A DNA stretch of 64,000 bases from CADEDH01 sp039201605 (GCA_039201605.1 JBCCRO010000006.1:1-64000), one strand, 5' to 3'. Positions 8,681 through 17,868 are shown, counted from the stretch's first letter. Notes: generated by a model not told the origin, from the letters alone. Numbers and translations are program-made.

Positions 8681-9052
8681 ATGATCAACAACACCGACCT
8701 CGTCCACCGCTACCTCAGCGCCATCGATCCGACCCGGCTCGACACCGACGCTCTGGCCGCCCTCCTCGCCCCCGAGGTGGTGATCGACGACCTGCTCATG
8801 CCCCTGACCGGGGCCGACACCTTCATCGAGGCCATCACCAACGCCCCGCCCTCGCCGATGACCTCGACCATCCAGGAGGTGATCGGCGACGACGGTGCCG
8901 GATTGGCGTCGGCCCGAGTCCTGGTGGAGATCGCCGGACGAGCCATCCAGTACCACCAGTGGTTCTGGATCGAGGACGGTCGCATCACCCGAATCGAGGT
9001 GCTCTACGATCCCCGTCCCTTCCTCGAGCTGGCGGCCGAGCAGCCGGCCTGA
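8681..9052 (+). CDS. SnoaL/NTF2-like fold protein
   Basis: This 123-residue protein begins MINNTDLVHRYLSAIDPTRLDTDALAALLAPEVVIDDLL and ends in the strands RAIQYHQWFWIEDGRITRIEVLYDPRPF, the layout of the cone-shaped NTF2/SnoaL superfamily. Members include polyketide cyclases, ketosteroid isomerases and many proteins of unknown substrate. No catalytic pair can be assigned. It is 100 bases downstream of the AraC-type regulator and may be controlled by it. Confidence 0.75.
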   Translation: MINNTDLVHRYLSAIDPTRLDTDALAALLAPEVVIDDLLMPLTGADTFIEAITNAPPSPMTSTIQEVIGDDGAGLASARVLVEIAGRAIQYHQWFWIEDGRITRIEVLYDPRPFLELAAEQPA

Positions 9053-9141
9053 CCCACCGATCCCCCTCGCAGGGCGGCGGAAGCGATCCACCTCTCCCGC
9101 GGGACGGAGACGGTGGGCCCCGGTGCGGCACACTGGCACCG

Positions 9142-10605
9142 ATGAGGCGATGGACGGCAGGCACGATCGGGTTGAGCGCAGCCCTCGTGGTGACCGCATG
9201 CACCGGCGGCTCCCCCGCCGCCACCCCATCGCCGACCCCATCGCCGACCCAGCCGACGACCGGGACCAGCGCCGGGCTCGACGCCGACACCGACACCACC
9301 GCGCCGACTCCCGGGGGTGGGGGAACGGCCGTGGTCCCCACCACGGTGGCCACCGTCCCCGCCACCGCCGAGGAGCCGGGCTACGTGATCGCCGCTCCCG
9401 ATCCGATCCCGGTCGACGGGGCCCGGCCCACCTGGCTCGACGACGGCCCCACCCGTCCGGCGCTCACCGCCACCGTCCACGTCGACTGCGACACCGGCGA
9501 CGACGACGCCCCCGGCACCGAAGCGGCGCCCCTCCGCACGCTCGCCGCCGTCGGGGTGCCGGAGGCCGGGACCGACGTGGTCATCGTCGGCACCTGCGTC
9601 GGACAGCAGCTTCGGGTCACCTGGAGCGGCACCGCCGCCGACCCGGTGGTGGTCGACGGTGGCGACGCCCTGCTGCGATCGACCGGAGCGGACATCGGAC
9701 GCGGCGCCATCATCGAGGCCGAGGGCGACCACGTGCAGGTATGGGGCGTCCGCATCGAGGGCGTTCCCCAGGAAACGCAGACCACCGGCCGGGCCTGCCC
9801 GGGCGGAGACGGCACCTACCAAACCGGCTACGTGCTCGGCGTCCGCCTCCGGGGGTCCGACTCGGTGGTGGCCCGGGCCGACATCAGTGGCACCTACGCC
9901 GGGGTGTTCGTCACCGACGGCGCCGATCGGGCCCTCATCACCCGCTCGGTCATCCACGACAACGACATCCTCACCACCGGGCGTGACGGGGTCGACGGTG
10001 ACGCCGACGACGCAGGGGCCTTCGGGGTCGTCCTCCATGGGTCCTGGGCCGAGGTTTCGTGGAACCACTTCCACGACAACCGGGCCTGCTCCCCCGACTA
10101 CTTCGTCGACGGCTCGGCGGTGGAGATCTTCAACGGCAGCGCCAACACCGTGCACCACAACCTCTCGGTCGACGACCACGTCTTCACCGAGCTGGGGCGC
10201 ACCGGGCTCGGCCCCGAAACCGACACCCCGATGATCGGCAACGTCTTCCACGCCAATCGCTACATCACCCGCCACGGCGGCCACGACGAAGGCACACCGA
10301 GCGGCGAGCGCTTCCTCGTGACCCGGGGGGAGGGACGCCTCGGTCCGGTGATCGCCACCGTCGCCACCGACAATCGGGTCACCATCCTCGGCAGCGCAGG
10401 CGACGCCTTCGTCTGTATCGACTGCACCGCCGACACCCTCGCCCTCGGCGGCAATCATCTGGCCGTGACCCGCCACCGGATCTGGTACGGAGCCGACGCC
10501 GGTGGGACCTACGCCGTGGTGGCGCCCGACGCCGGGACCAGCGACGGGGCGGTCGACGATGACGATGTGGTCGAGCCCGCCTGGCCCGACCTGCCGGGCG
10601 CCTAG
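9142..10605 (+). CDS. Secreted lipoprotein with right-handed parallel beta-helix
   Basis: This 487-residue protein begins with a lipoprotein signal peptide ending LVVTAC, followed by a Pro/Thr-rich spacer. The region from about residue 110 (HVDCDTGDDDAPGTEAAPLRTL) is characteristic of secreted parallel beta-helix proteins. Repeats with Asn/His turns follow, as in SVIHDNDIL, HFHDNRACS and ANTVHHNLS, a NosD/pectate-lyase-like solenoid. It probably acts on, or binds, a polysaccharide at the cell surface; no catalytic residues are claimed. The ATG at 9142 is selected because the signal peptide begins there. Confidence 0.8.
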   Translation: MRRWTAGTIGLSAALVVTACTGGSPAATPSPTPSPTQPTTGTSAGLDADTDTTAPTPGGGGTAVVPTTVATVPATAEEPGYVIAAPDPIPVDGARPTWLDDGPTRPALTATVHVDCDTGDDDAPGTEAAPLRTLAAVGVPEAGTDVVIVGTCVGQQLRVTWSGTAADPVVVDGGDALLRSTGADIGRGAIIEAEGDHVQVWGVRIEGVPQETQTTGRACPGGDGTYQTGYVLGVRLRGSDSVVARADISGTYAGVFVTDGADRALITRSVIHDNDILTTGRDGVDGDADDAGAFGVVLHGSWAEVSWNHFHDNRACSPDYFVDGSAVEIFNGSANTVHHNLSVDDHVFTELGRTGLGPETDTPMIGNVFHANRYITRHGGHDEGTPSGERFLVTRGEGRLGPVIATVATDNRVTILGSAGDAFVCIDCTADTLALGGNHLAVTRHRIWYGADAGGTYAVVAPDAGTSDGAVDDDDVVEPAWPDLPGA

Positions 10606-10616
10606 TATCCGCAGCG

Positions 10617-11216
10617 ATGAGTACCGCAGACGACACGGCGCCCGATCCCGGCTGGATGCAGCCGCTCCGCAAAGGACCGTGGGTGCTCATCCCCGTGATC
10701 GGTCTTCGACTCCTCAGCCGGACCGACGACGGCACCACCACCTCGTTGGAGCGCCTCCGTCAGATCTTCATCTCCTACCTGGTCGGCCTGGTCGGCATCC
10801 TCCTGGTCGGCATCGCCGTCACCGGCGGCGGCGCCGAGGACGCCGAGCCCGCCCTGTCGTCGGGTCAGGCCTTCGGTCTCAACATCGTCGTCGGCGTCCT
10901 CGCCCTCGGCGCCATCGTGGCCATCAGACGTCGAACACCGACGTGCGGCGACGACGAGACCCTGATCAACGGCTACAGCAGCCGATTCCTGGTCAGCGTG
11001 GTGCTGGCCCTGTTGCCGGTGCTGGCGGCGTTCGTCGGCTCGCTCCTGGCCCAATCGCCGGCGCCGATGCTGGGCGGGGCCGTGATCAGCTTCTTCTGGC
11101 TGCTCGTGGTGGCCCCGACCGCCACCGACCTTGCCGCCGTCCAACAGCGCCTGGATGCCGCCGGTTGCGATCGATCGCTCACCGGCGCCCTGGCCTCACC
11201 GGTACCCGGTGCCTAG
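10617..11216 (+). CDS. Multi-span membrane protein, unknown
   Basis: This 199-residue protein starts 11 bases after the beta-helix lipoprotein gene, so the two are probably cotranscribed. Four hydrophobic segments are apparent: ISYLVGLVGILLVGIAV, FGLNIVVGVLALGAIVAI, FLVSVVLALLPVLAAFVG and GGAVISFFWLLVVAP. The N terminus (DPGWMQPLRKGPWVLIPVIGLR) and C terminus are probably cytoplasmic. No family is recognised. Confidence 0.7.
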   Translation: MSTADDTAPDPGWMQPLRKGPWVLIPVIGLRLLSRTDDGTTTSLERLRQIFISYLVGLVGILLVGIAVTGGGAEDAEPALSSGQAFGLNIVVGVLALGAIVAIRRRTPTCGDDETLINGYSSRFLVSVVLALLPVLAAFVGSLLAQSPAPMLGGAVISFFWLLVVAPTATDLAAVQQRLDAAGCDRSLTGALASPVPGA

Positions 11217-11368
11217 GTGAAGTTGTTGATCACTCCACAAGTTGACGCATTGTTCTGCAAGGACGAATCCCCCAACGACTAACCTTCCCGTGCATCGAAC
11301 CTTCCGGGACGCCGGGGAAAAGTCGGTTCGGGGTGGCCAGGGCGATCGATTGGCCAGGGAGTGATGGC

Positions 11369-12229
11369 GTGGAACGCAATGGGGCAGCAGAGGAGACGGG
11401 CGACGACGCAGTGTCCTCCGTCGCGCCCGAATCGGCGCCGATCGTGGCCAAGCACCGGCTGCAGCGACGGCCCGGCATCTCGGCCGCCGTCGGCGGAGGC
11501 GTGGTCGTCCTCATCCTGATGCTCATCGTGGCCGAGGTCGGCTTCGGCGCCAACATGACCCCTCGGAGCGCAGGAGCACTCGCCTCGGAGCTGGTCGGCT
11601 CGCCCGGCAACGACAACGACAACGGCAACGAGGGTTCGGGCCTGCGCGGTACGTCCGGCGCGGCCGGTGCCGCAGACGACGACCTGGTCCGGGCCGACGG
11701 CACCGACGACGAGGACGACCCGGCCAACACCGGTGGCTCGCCCGCCACCACCACCCCGGCAGACCCCGCCACCTCGGCCCCTTACGCCGATGGCGACGCC
11801 GACGACAGCACCTCCCCGACCTACCCGTGGGAAGCGACCACCTCCACCTACTACTGGGAGGCCACCACCACGACGACCGGGGGTTCGTCGCAGGGGTCCA
11901 CCTATGTGGCCGGCCCCACCACCACCCGCCCGCCGTCCACGGTCGCCACCACCCCGGCTCCGCCGACGACGACGGCGACCACCGTGGCCACCTCGGCCCT
12001 CACCACCTCCACCGTCGCCACGACCGCTTCGACCATCCCGGCCACGACGGCCACGACGTCGCCCGCCACCACGACCACCGTCGCCACCACGGCGTCCTCG
12101 CCGCCGCCACCCCCGCCCGGTGGCGGCAAGGGCCCCGGTAAGGGACCGGGCAAAGGCCCGGGCAAGGGACCGGGCAAAGGCCCCGGCAAAGGACCGGGCA
12201 AGGGACCGGGGCCCGGCGGTCCGAGCTGA
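11369..12229 (+). CDS. Thr-rich single-span membrane protein with Gly-Lys-Gly-Pro tail (paralog A)
   Basis: This protein of about 286 residues uses a GTG start at 11369 placed after AGGGAG; an in-frame GTG at 11333 is possible. A cytoplasmic N terminus of about 38 residues is followed by a helix (VVVLILMLIVAEVGFGA), then a long outer part rich in Asp, Thr, Pro and Tyr (PTYPWEATTSTYYWEATTT), a run of TTT/TTA repeats, and a C-terminal block of GKGP repeats. It is paralogous to the protein at 12859: both have VGFG or IGFG after the helix, LASELV, and DLVRA(D/E)G. Outer regions of this kind are likely O-mannosylated or wall-spanning. Function unknown. Confidence 0.75.
   Translation: MERNGAAEETGDDAVSSVAPESAPIVAKHRLQRRPGISAAVGGGVVVLILMLIVAEVGFGANMTPRSAGALASELVGSPGNDNDNGNEGSGLRGTSGAAGAADDDLVRADGTDDEDDPANTGGSPATTTPADPATSAPYADGDADDSTSPTYPWEATTSTYYWEATTTTTGGSSQGSTYVAGPTTTRPPSTVATTPAPPTTTATTVATSALTTSTVATTASTIPATTATTSPATTTTVATTASSPPPPPPGGGKGPGKGPGKGPGKGPGKGPGKGPGKGPGPGGPS
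12127..12221 (+). repeat. Tandem 12-bp repeat encoding (GKGP)n
   Basis: About eight tandem 12-base units (consensus GGCAAGGGACCG) encode Gly-Lys-Gly-Pro repeats at the C terminus of paralog A. The units differ only at synonymous third positions, so the repeat is maintained at protein level. A basic, flexible tail outside the membrane could bind anionic wall polymers; that is inference. Confidence 0.9.
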
Positions 12230-12315
12230 GCCCAGGCCCGACGGCTCGGGTGACCTTGGGCGAATAAACCCAGGTCCTTGCATCCAGCGGACGGCCTTTG
12301 AACGAAGAACTCGTC

Positions 12316-12705
12316 ATGAACGAGTTCAACCTGTTCTACAGCCGCTACCGGCAGGTCCCGATCATCATCGCCATCCTGGTCGCCGGGTTCATGGTGTACA
12401 CGATCAGTACGGGGAGCGATGACACGACGGTCGAATCGACCTGTGCCGTCCCCGCCCCCGCCATTCTCGGGGGCGACTGTCTCGACTCGGTCCCCGAGGG
12501 CCCGTCCGGGCCGACGGCCACCGACGGGTTGGAGCCCACCTCGCTGAGCACCACGGCGGTCACCGAGGCCGACTGGTCGAAGGCGGGCAAGCAGGGCGAG
12601 GTGCCGATCATCTCGCTGGAGTCGTCGCCCAACGGCCTCACCGACGCCGGGCGGGATCTGGTCGCCGAGTTGGGGGAGTCGGAGGCGTCGGAGGTCGAGG
12701 AGTAG
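12316..12705 (+). CDS. Small single-span membrane protein
   Basis: This protein of about 129 residues starts at the ATG at 12316 (MNEFNLFYSRYRQVPIIIAI); a TTG six codons upstream is an alternative and neither has a strong ribosome-binding site. One helix (about 14-33, VPIIIAILVAGFMVYTI) is followed by an outer domain with two cysteines (STCAVPAPAILGGDC) and an acidic tail. It lies between the two Thr-rich paralogs. No family is recognised. Confidence 0.6.
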   Translation: MNEFNLFYSRYRQVPIIIAILVAGFMVYTISTGSDDTTVESTCAVPAPAILGGDCLDSVPEGPSGPTATDGLEPTSLSTTAVTEADWSKAGKQGEVPIISLESSPNGLTDAGRDLVAELGESEASEVEE

Positions 12706-12858
12706 CGACCACCGACGGCAAAGCAGTCAGAACGTTGTACAAGCTTCGCCGCAGCGTCACCGAAGGCCACTAGATTCAGGGGCGACGTTGCGGATGGGGA
12801 GGCGTCTTCATACCGGGCCGGTAGGACCCGGACGGTTGGCGAGCCAGGAGACTCCTCG

Positions 12859-13896
12859 GTGCAGGACGACGACAACAAGCCCGAGGCGTCGAACGACGAG
12901 TCCGTCCCGTCGCGACCGGCGTTGTGGAAGGCGATACCGGCCAAGATCCGCTGGCCGAAGCTGAGCCCGGGGGTATGGGCCGCTTTCGTCGGAGCCGCCA
13001 CCCTCCTGCTACTAACGGCCCAGATCGGGTTCGGGCCCGGATCCATGCGGAGCACGCCCCTCGCCTCGGAGCTGGTCACCACCCCCGAGGACGGGATCAT
13101 CGAGGGCGACTCGGCGATCGACGGCACGACCGACGCCGTCATCGATGCGGCCAAGGACCTCGTCCGAGCCGAGGGCGTTCCCGACGAGGGCATCGACGAC
13201 GACGCCGGCGATGACGACGCCGACGGCCACGACACGCCACCGACCGAGCCCCCACCGGGCGAGCAGGTAAGCGGGCCGTCCCGGCCTCGGACCACCCCCG
13301 GCCCGACGGCTCCCCCGGCCACGACACCGACGACCGAGGCGACGACCTCGACGACCAACATCTTCTCCTCGATGCCGTCCTTCGTCACCCCACCCCCGAC
13401 GACCACCACCACGCCGTTCACCATCTTCCCCACCACCACGAGGCCCTCGACCACCACAACCCGCCCGTCGAGCACCAGCACGCCGTTCACCATCTTCCCC
13501 ACCACCACGGCGCCCTCGACCACGACCACGACGACCACCACGTCGACCACAACCACCACCACGACGGCGCCCAGCACCACCACGACCACGACGACCACCA
13601 CCACGACGGCGCCCAGCACCACCACGACCACCACCACGACCACGACCGCGCCCAGCACCACCGACCCCGACGACACCACGACGACCGAGCCGACCACGAC
13701 CACCAGCACATCGACCACCGACACGACCGCCGCCCCGACCACGACCAGCACCATCGGCTCCACCACCACCGTCACCGAGCCGCCAGACGACGACCAACCC
13801 GACGATCCCGAACCCGACGACCCGATCGATCCCGACACGAGCCCCTCCCCCCGACCGACCGGGCCACCGGAGGAGCCTCGGGACGGGCCCCGATAA
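12859..13896 (+). CDS. Thr-rich single-span membrane protein (paralog B)
   Basis: This 345-residue protein starts at GTG 12859 with AGGAG eight bases upstream. A cytoplasmic region of about 40 residues, one helix (VWAAFVGAATLLLLTAQIGFG), the shared LASELV and DLVRAEG motifs, and an acidic stretch precede about 130 residues that are almost pure Thr with Pro, Ser and Ala. The end is Asp/Pro-rich (DDDQPDDPEPDDP). Shared motifs with the gene at 11369 indicate duplication followed by divergence of the outer tails. Such tails are typical wall-spanning stalks in Acidimicrobiia. Confidence 0.75.
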   Translation: MQDDDNKPEASNDESVPSRPALWKAIPAKIRWPKLSPGVWAAFVGAATLLLLTAQIGFGPGSMRSTPLASELVTTPEDGIIEGDSAIDGTTDAVIDAAKDLVRAEGVPDEGIDDDAGDDDADGHDTPPTEPPPGEQVSGPSRPRTTPGPTAPPATTPTTEATTSTTNIFSSMPSFVTPPPTTTTTPFTIFPTTTRPSTTTTRPSSTSTPFTIFPTTTAPSTTTTTTTTSTTTTTTTAPSTTTTTTTTTTTAPSTTTTTTTTTTAPSTTDPDDTTTTEPTTTTSTSTTDTTAAPTTTSTIGSTTTVTEPPDDDQPDDPEPDDPIDPDTSPSPRPTGPPEEPRDGPR

Positions 13897-13905
13897 CGGC
13901 CCGGT

Positions 13906-14397
13906 TCAGGGGGTGGGCAGGTCGTACACCGTCACCGCCACCCCGGCGGCGCCCAGTGCCCGCTCGATGAGCGGCTCGATCTCCTCCCACCGGCCGCCGG
14001 CCAGCCCGCTGCCGATCCGGGGCATGTGCACCGACGCCTCCCGGGCCACGGCCTCCCCCGCCACCCGCACCAGACCCTGCTCGATGGCGTCGTAGCGCAC
14101 CGGCGGCGTGCCGTCGGCCGCCGGGTAGATGTCGCGCTGGCCGATCAGGTTCGCCACCCACAGGTCCGACTCCACCGGCACCAACTGGACCGCCCCCAGG
14201 GCGAAATCGTTGCCGTCACGGCCCTCGAACCAGCGGTCGTAGGCCCGCTCAGGGGCCGCCCACCGGGCCGACAGGGCCAGCACGAACCCACGACCCCAAC
14301 CACCGATGTCGTTGCACACGTGGACGATGATCTTGTTGTCATCACCCATCGGGGCCGTCGCATCGCCGACCACGTACTCGATCGCCCATCGTCCCAT
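13906..14397 (-). CDS. Macro-domain ADP-ribose-binding protein (TARG1/ALC1-like)
   Basis: This 163-residue single macro domain begins MGRWAIEYVVGDATAP. The ADP-ribose pocket motifs are visible: VHVCNDIGGWGRGFVLALS (ligand-contacting loop) and HMPRIGSGLAGGRWEEIEPLI (phosphate loop). This form resembles the family that removes ADP-ribose from glutamate or aspartate, or binds ADP-ribose, rather than MacroD. An upstream in-frame ATG at 14478 would add 27 Arg-rich residues overlapping the ppc start and is less likely. It is divergent from ppc with 71 bases between starts. Confidence 0.88.
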   Translation of the reverse strand: MGRWAIEYVVGDATAPMGDDNKIIVHVCNDIGGWGRGFVLALSARWAAPERAYDRWFEGRDGNDFALGAVQLVPVESDLWVANLIGQRDIYPAADGTPPVRYDAIEQGLVRVAGEAVAREASVHMPRIGSGLAGGRWEEIEPLIERALGAAGVAVTVYDLPTP

Positions 14398-14468
14398 CCC
14401 CGCAGCATGACGGACGACCCGACCAAAGATCCACCGACGAGCCCTCCCAGCCGGTACTTTTTGGCAAC

Positions 14469-17252
14469 GTGAACCCAAACGGCGCCCCCACCGACGAGCT
14501 CAGCCAGATCGACGCTGCGCTCCGTACCGACATCCGGCGACTCGGCTCCCAGCTGGGTGACGCCCTCGTCCGTCAGCACGGCGACGAGCTCCTGGAGCAA
14601 GTGGAGCGGGTGCGGACCATGGCCCGGGCCCTGCGCCGTTCCGACGCCAGCCCCGCCACCCAACTGGCCGAGGAGCTGTCGGACCTCGACGTCCTCGAGG
14701 CCATCCGACTGGTGCGGGCCTTCACCATCTACTTCCACCTCGCCAACACCGCCGAGCAGGTCCACCGGGTCGACGACCTGCGTGAGATCGCACCGGCCAG
14801 CAGCAACCGGTTCGTCGACACGGTGGCCAAGCTCCAGGCGGCCGGTATCGCCGACTCCGAGATCGTGGCCGCCGCCCGCTCGGTGCAGCTCCAGCCGGTG
14901 TTCACCGCCCATCCCACCGAGGCCTCCCGTCGCTCCATCCTCGACAAGCTGGCCGAACTCGCCCAACTGATCGAGCGGCGCAACGAGGCCGGCACCGACC
15001 CGGCCCGGCGTCGGCGCATCGACCGCCGGGTCGACGAGCTGATCGACGCCATCTGGCTCACCGACGAGCTCCGCCGCGAGCGGCCCAACCCGGTCGACGA
15101 GGCCCGCTCGATCCTCTACTACCTCATCGAGATGGTGACCGACGGCGTCCCCCAGCTCCTCGACGACGTCGATGCAGCCCTCCGAACCATCGGCGGCTCG
15201 CTGGGCAACGTGCAGGTGCCGATCAACTTCGGTTCCTGGGTGGGCGGCGATCGCGACGGCAATCCGAACGTCACCCCCGAGATCACGGCCGAGGTGTTCG
15301 CCCTCCAGCGATCCCGGGCCCTGCGCCTCCTGGTCGCCGAGGTGGAGAAGCTGTCCCGCGAGCTGTCGGTCAGCACCGAGGTCAGCAAGATCTCGCCCGA
15401 GCTCGAAGCCCGGCTCCAAGCCGATCGCACCATGTTCCCCGGCCTCACCGCCCGCATCAGCTCGGTGATCGACGGCGAACCCTATCGCCAGCGGCTCAAC
15501 GTCATCCACCAGCGACTGCTGGAGACGGCCCAGGTGCCGCCCGGCGATCGGGCCTACCGGAGCTCCGACGAGGTGCAGAACGAACTGGCCGAGATGGCCC
15601 AGTCGCTCAAGGACAACGACGGCGGGCTGCTGGCCCGGGGCCCTCTGGCCCGCTTCCGCCGCCTGGTGTCGCTCGTCGGCTTCCGTCTGGCGACGCTCGA
15701 CATCCGGGAGCACGCCGAGAAACACCACGAGAGCCTGGCCACGCTGTTCGCCCCGCTCGGCATCGACTACGCCGCCCTCAGCCGGGAGGACCGGACCGAG
15801 CTGCTCACCGAGGAGCTGGCCAGCCGGCGGCCCCTGGCCCCACCAGCCCCACCGGCCGACGGGGCCACCGACGCCGGCGAGACCACCGATCCGACGGCCG
15901 AGCGGGCCCCGGCGCTCGAACTGATGAGCATGCTGCGGACCGAGCTCGACGCCGGCGGCGACGACCTGGTCGAGAGCTACATCATCTCGATGACCCGCAA
16001 CGTCGACGACATCCTGGCCCCGGCCGTCCTGGCCCGCGACGTCGGCCTGGTCGACCTGCCTGCCGGGGTGGCCCGCATGGGGTTCGTGCCCCTGTTCGAG
16101 ACCATCGACGACCTGCGCCGCATCGGCACCGTGCTGCGCGACCTGCTGGCCAACGAGCCCTACCGCAGGCTGGTCGAGCTACGGGGCGACGTCCAGGAGG
16201 TGATGGTCGGCTACTCCGACTCCAACAAGGACGGCGGCATCACCACCTCCCAGTGGGAGATCCACAAGGCCCTGCGCCAGATCGCCGAGGTGTCGGCCGA
16301 GACCGGGGTGCGGATCGTCGTATTCCACGGCCGGGGTGGCTCGGTGGGCCGGGGCGGCGGCCCGACCAACGCCGCCATCATCAGTCAGCCCCCGGGGGCG
16401 GTGACCGGCGGGGTGAAGATCACCGAGCAGGGCGAGGTGATCGCCGACAAGTACGGCCTGGCCGGTCTCGCCCGTCGCAACCTCGACCTCGCCCTGTCGG
16501 CCGTGCTCGAGGCGTCGCTGCTGCGCAAGCGGCCCCGCCACGACGCCGCCACCGTCGGCCGCTGGAGCGAGATCATGGAGCTGATGTCGACCTCGGCCTA
16601 CGGCGCCTACCGGGAGCTCGTCGAGGCCGACGGCCTGGTCGAGTACTTCTTCACCTCCACCCCGGTGGAGGAGCTGGGGGCGATGAACATCGGCTCCCGT
16701 CCCGCCCGCCGCTCCGGGGGCGACGCCCGAGGCATCGACGACATGCGGGCCATCCCGTGGGTGTTCGGCTGGACCCAGTCCCGTCAGATCCTCCCGGGCT
16801 GGTTCGGTGTGGGCACGGCGCTGGAGGCGGCTCGCAAGGCCGGCCACGAGGAGGAGCTGGAGGCCATGGTGACCGACTGGCCGTTCTTCACCACGTTCAT
16901 CTCCAACGTGGAGATGACGCTGTCGAAGACCGACCTCGCCATCGCCCGCCTCTACGTCAACCGCCTGGTCGACCCCCAGTACCACCACTTCTTCGACACG
17001 ATCGCGGCGGAGTACGACCGCACCCTGGAGGGCATCGGCGAACTCAAGGGCGGCCTGCTGGCCGACCTGCCGGTGCTGAAGCGGACCCTGGCCGTGCGCG
17101 ACGTCTACCTCGACCCGATCAACGTGCTCCAGGCCGAGCTGCTGGCCCGGGTCCGCAACGAGGAGGCCGACGAGGCCACCCACCGGCGGCTGCAGCGGGC
17201 GCTCCTGCTCACGGTGAACGGCGTGGCCGCCGGCCTCCGCAACACCGGCTGA
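14469..17252 (+). CDS. ppc: Phosphoenolpyruvate carboxylase
   Basis: This 927-residue cytoplasmic enzyme converts PEP and bicarbonate to oxaloacetate, refilling the TCA cycle. The catalytic histidine is His148 in FTAHPTEASRRS. Other signatures are GGDRDGNPNVT, VMVGYSDSNKDGG, and the glycine loop FHGRGGSVGRGGGPT. The protein ends in the conserved RNTG carboxyl terminus that forms part of the active and effector sites. Length is normal for bacterial PEPC. The start is GTG. A strong hairpin follows the gene. Confidence 0.97.
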   Translation: MNPNGAPTDELSQIDAALRTDIRRLGSQLGDALVRQHGDELLEQVERVRTMARALRRSDASPATQLAEELSDLDVLEAIRLVRAFTIYFHLANTAEQVHRVDDLREIAPASSNRFVDTVAKLQAAGIADSEIVAAARSVQLQPVFTAHPTEASRRSILDKLAELAQLIERRNEAGTDPARRRRIDRRVDELIDAIWLTDELRRERPNPVDEARSILYYLIEMVTDGVPQLLDDVDAALRTIGGSLGNVQVPINFGSWVGGDRDGNPNVTPEITAEVFALQRSRALRLLVAEVEKLSRELSVSTEVSKISPELEARLQADRTMFPGLTARISSVIDGEPYRQRLNVIHQRLLETAQVPPGDRAYRSSDEVQNELAEMAQSLKDNDGGLLARGPLARFRRLVSLVGFRLATLDIREHAEKHHESLATLFAPLGIDYAALSREDRTELLTEELASRRPLAPPAPPADGATDAGETTDPTAERAPALELMSMLRTELDAGGDDLVESYIISMTRNVDDILAPAVLARDVGLVDLPAGVARMGFVPLFETIDDLRRIGTVLRDLLANEPYRRLVELRGDVQEVMVGYSDSNKDGGITTSQWEIHKALRQIAEVSAETGVRIVVFHGRGGSVGRGGGPTNAAIISQPPGAVTGGVKITEQGEVIADKYGLAGLARRNLDLALSAVLEASLLRKRPRHDAATVGRWSEIMELMSTSAYGAYRELVEADGLVEYFFTSTPVEELGAMNIGSRPARRSGGDARGIDDMRAIPWVFGWTQSRQILPGWFGVGTALEAARKAGHEEELEAMVTDWPFFTTFISNVEMTLSKTDLAIARLYVNRLVDPQYHHFFDTIAAEYDRTLEGIGELKGGLLADLPVLKRTLAVRDVYLDPINVLQAELLARVRNEEADEATHRRLQRALLLTVNGVAAGLRNTG

Positions 17253-17303
17253 CACCCACACCCGGCCGCCGGCCCACCCCGGGGCCAGACCGGGAAAACC
17301 GCC

Positions 17304-17345
17304 GAGCCCCGACGTCACCGGGCCGGTTTGGTGACATCGGGGCTC
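17304..17345 (+). terminator. Strong hairpin after ppc
   Basis: Two 16-nt arms (17304-17319 and 17330-17345; 5' arm GAGCCCCGACGTCACC) pair with one mismatch around a 10-nt loop, 51 bases after the ppc stop. There is no long T run, as is common for actinobacterial terminators. Confidence 0.75.
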
Positions 17346-17436
17346 AGGGCTTGTCTGGTGTTGGGTGTTGCGCTTGTGGGGACCTGCGTGACCCCGTCGC
17401 CGGCGCCGTGGCCGGCGAGCGATCAGCTTGCGCCGA

Positions 17437-17628
17437 TCATGCGGCGAGGACGTAGGTCGCCTCGGCCTCCGCCTTGGCCGCCATGGCGACGGCGAAGAGG
17501 CCGTAGCCGGTGGCGGGCAGCGAGACCGGAGCGGGAGGGGGGAAGGCGACGATCGGGCCGACCTGGGCCTCGGTGGCGAGAGCCACCAGGGTGATCTCGT
17601 AGCCGATGGGGGTGCGCTTGCTGGGCAT
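17437..17628 (-). CDS. Small hydrophobic protein, unknown
   Basis: This 63-residue protein has an excellent ribosome-binding site (AAGGAGA, seven bases before the ATG). It begins MPSKRTPIGYEITLVALATE and is rich in Ala, Pro and Val, with a mildly hydrophobic second half (PATGYGLFAVAMAAKAEAE). There are no cysteines and no recognisable domain. It is preceded by an unusual repeat-rich leader. A precursor-peptide or small structural role cannot be told from sequence. Confidence 0.55.
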   Translation of the reverse strand: MPSKRTPIGYEITLVALATEAQVGPIVAFPPPAPVSLPATGYGLFAVAMAAKAEAEATYVLAA

Positions 17629-17640
17629 GGTGGTTCTCCT

Positions 17641-17717
17641 TGGTGCGTTGGTTCGTGCGGTCCTCGGTGCGTTGCTTGGTGCCGTGCGTGGTGCTGTGCG
17701 TGGTGCGCTGCGTCGAG
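17641..17717 (-). repeat. Imperfect GCACCA-type repeats in the leader of the 63-residue gene
   Basis: Read on the minus strand, this 77-base stretch just before the ribosome-binding site consists of short imperfect repeats around GCACCACGCAC / GCACCAAGCAACGCACC. The pattern is not that of a coding region and sits entirely in the presumed 5' leader. Confidence 0.55.
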
Positions 17718-17868
17718 GCGCCGCTTGGTATGACCTCATCCTGAGCGAGCGGCCCTCTGCAGACTTGGAGAGGGATTGAAGATTCCCTGGAGACCGTCTT
17801 CATGCTTTCCGCACCTCTCCGCGGCATACGAGGAGCAAGCCGGGCCCGGCCGGGCGACACTGGTGGCG

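Noticed and set aside
7528..9241. Two long minus-strand open frames opposite the AraC and NTF2-like genes
   Set aside because: Arg/Gly-rich shadow composition; the plus-strand genes have clear domains.
12127..12221. CRISPR-like tandem repeat
   Set aside because: Units are 12 bp with no spacers and encode an in-frame GKGP repeat.
12740..12766. ACAA-N15-CACCGAAG upstream of the Thr-rich paralog B, resembling the sigma-gene tandem promoters
   Set aside because: Too many mismatches in both boxes and only one occurrence; could not be separated from chance.
12345..13838. Long Val-rich open frame on the minus strand
   Set aside because: It is the antisense image of the Thr-rich codons (ACC/ACG) of paralog B; composition is artefactual and there is no start signal.
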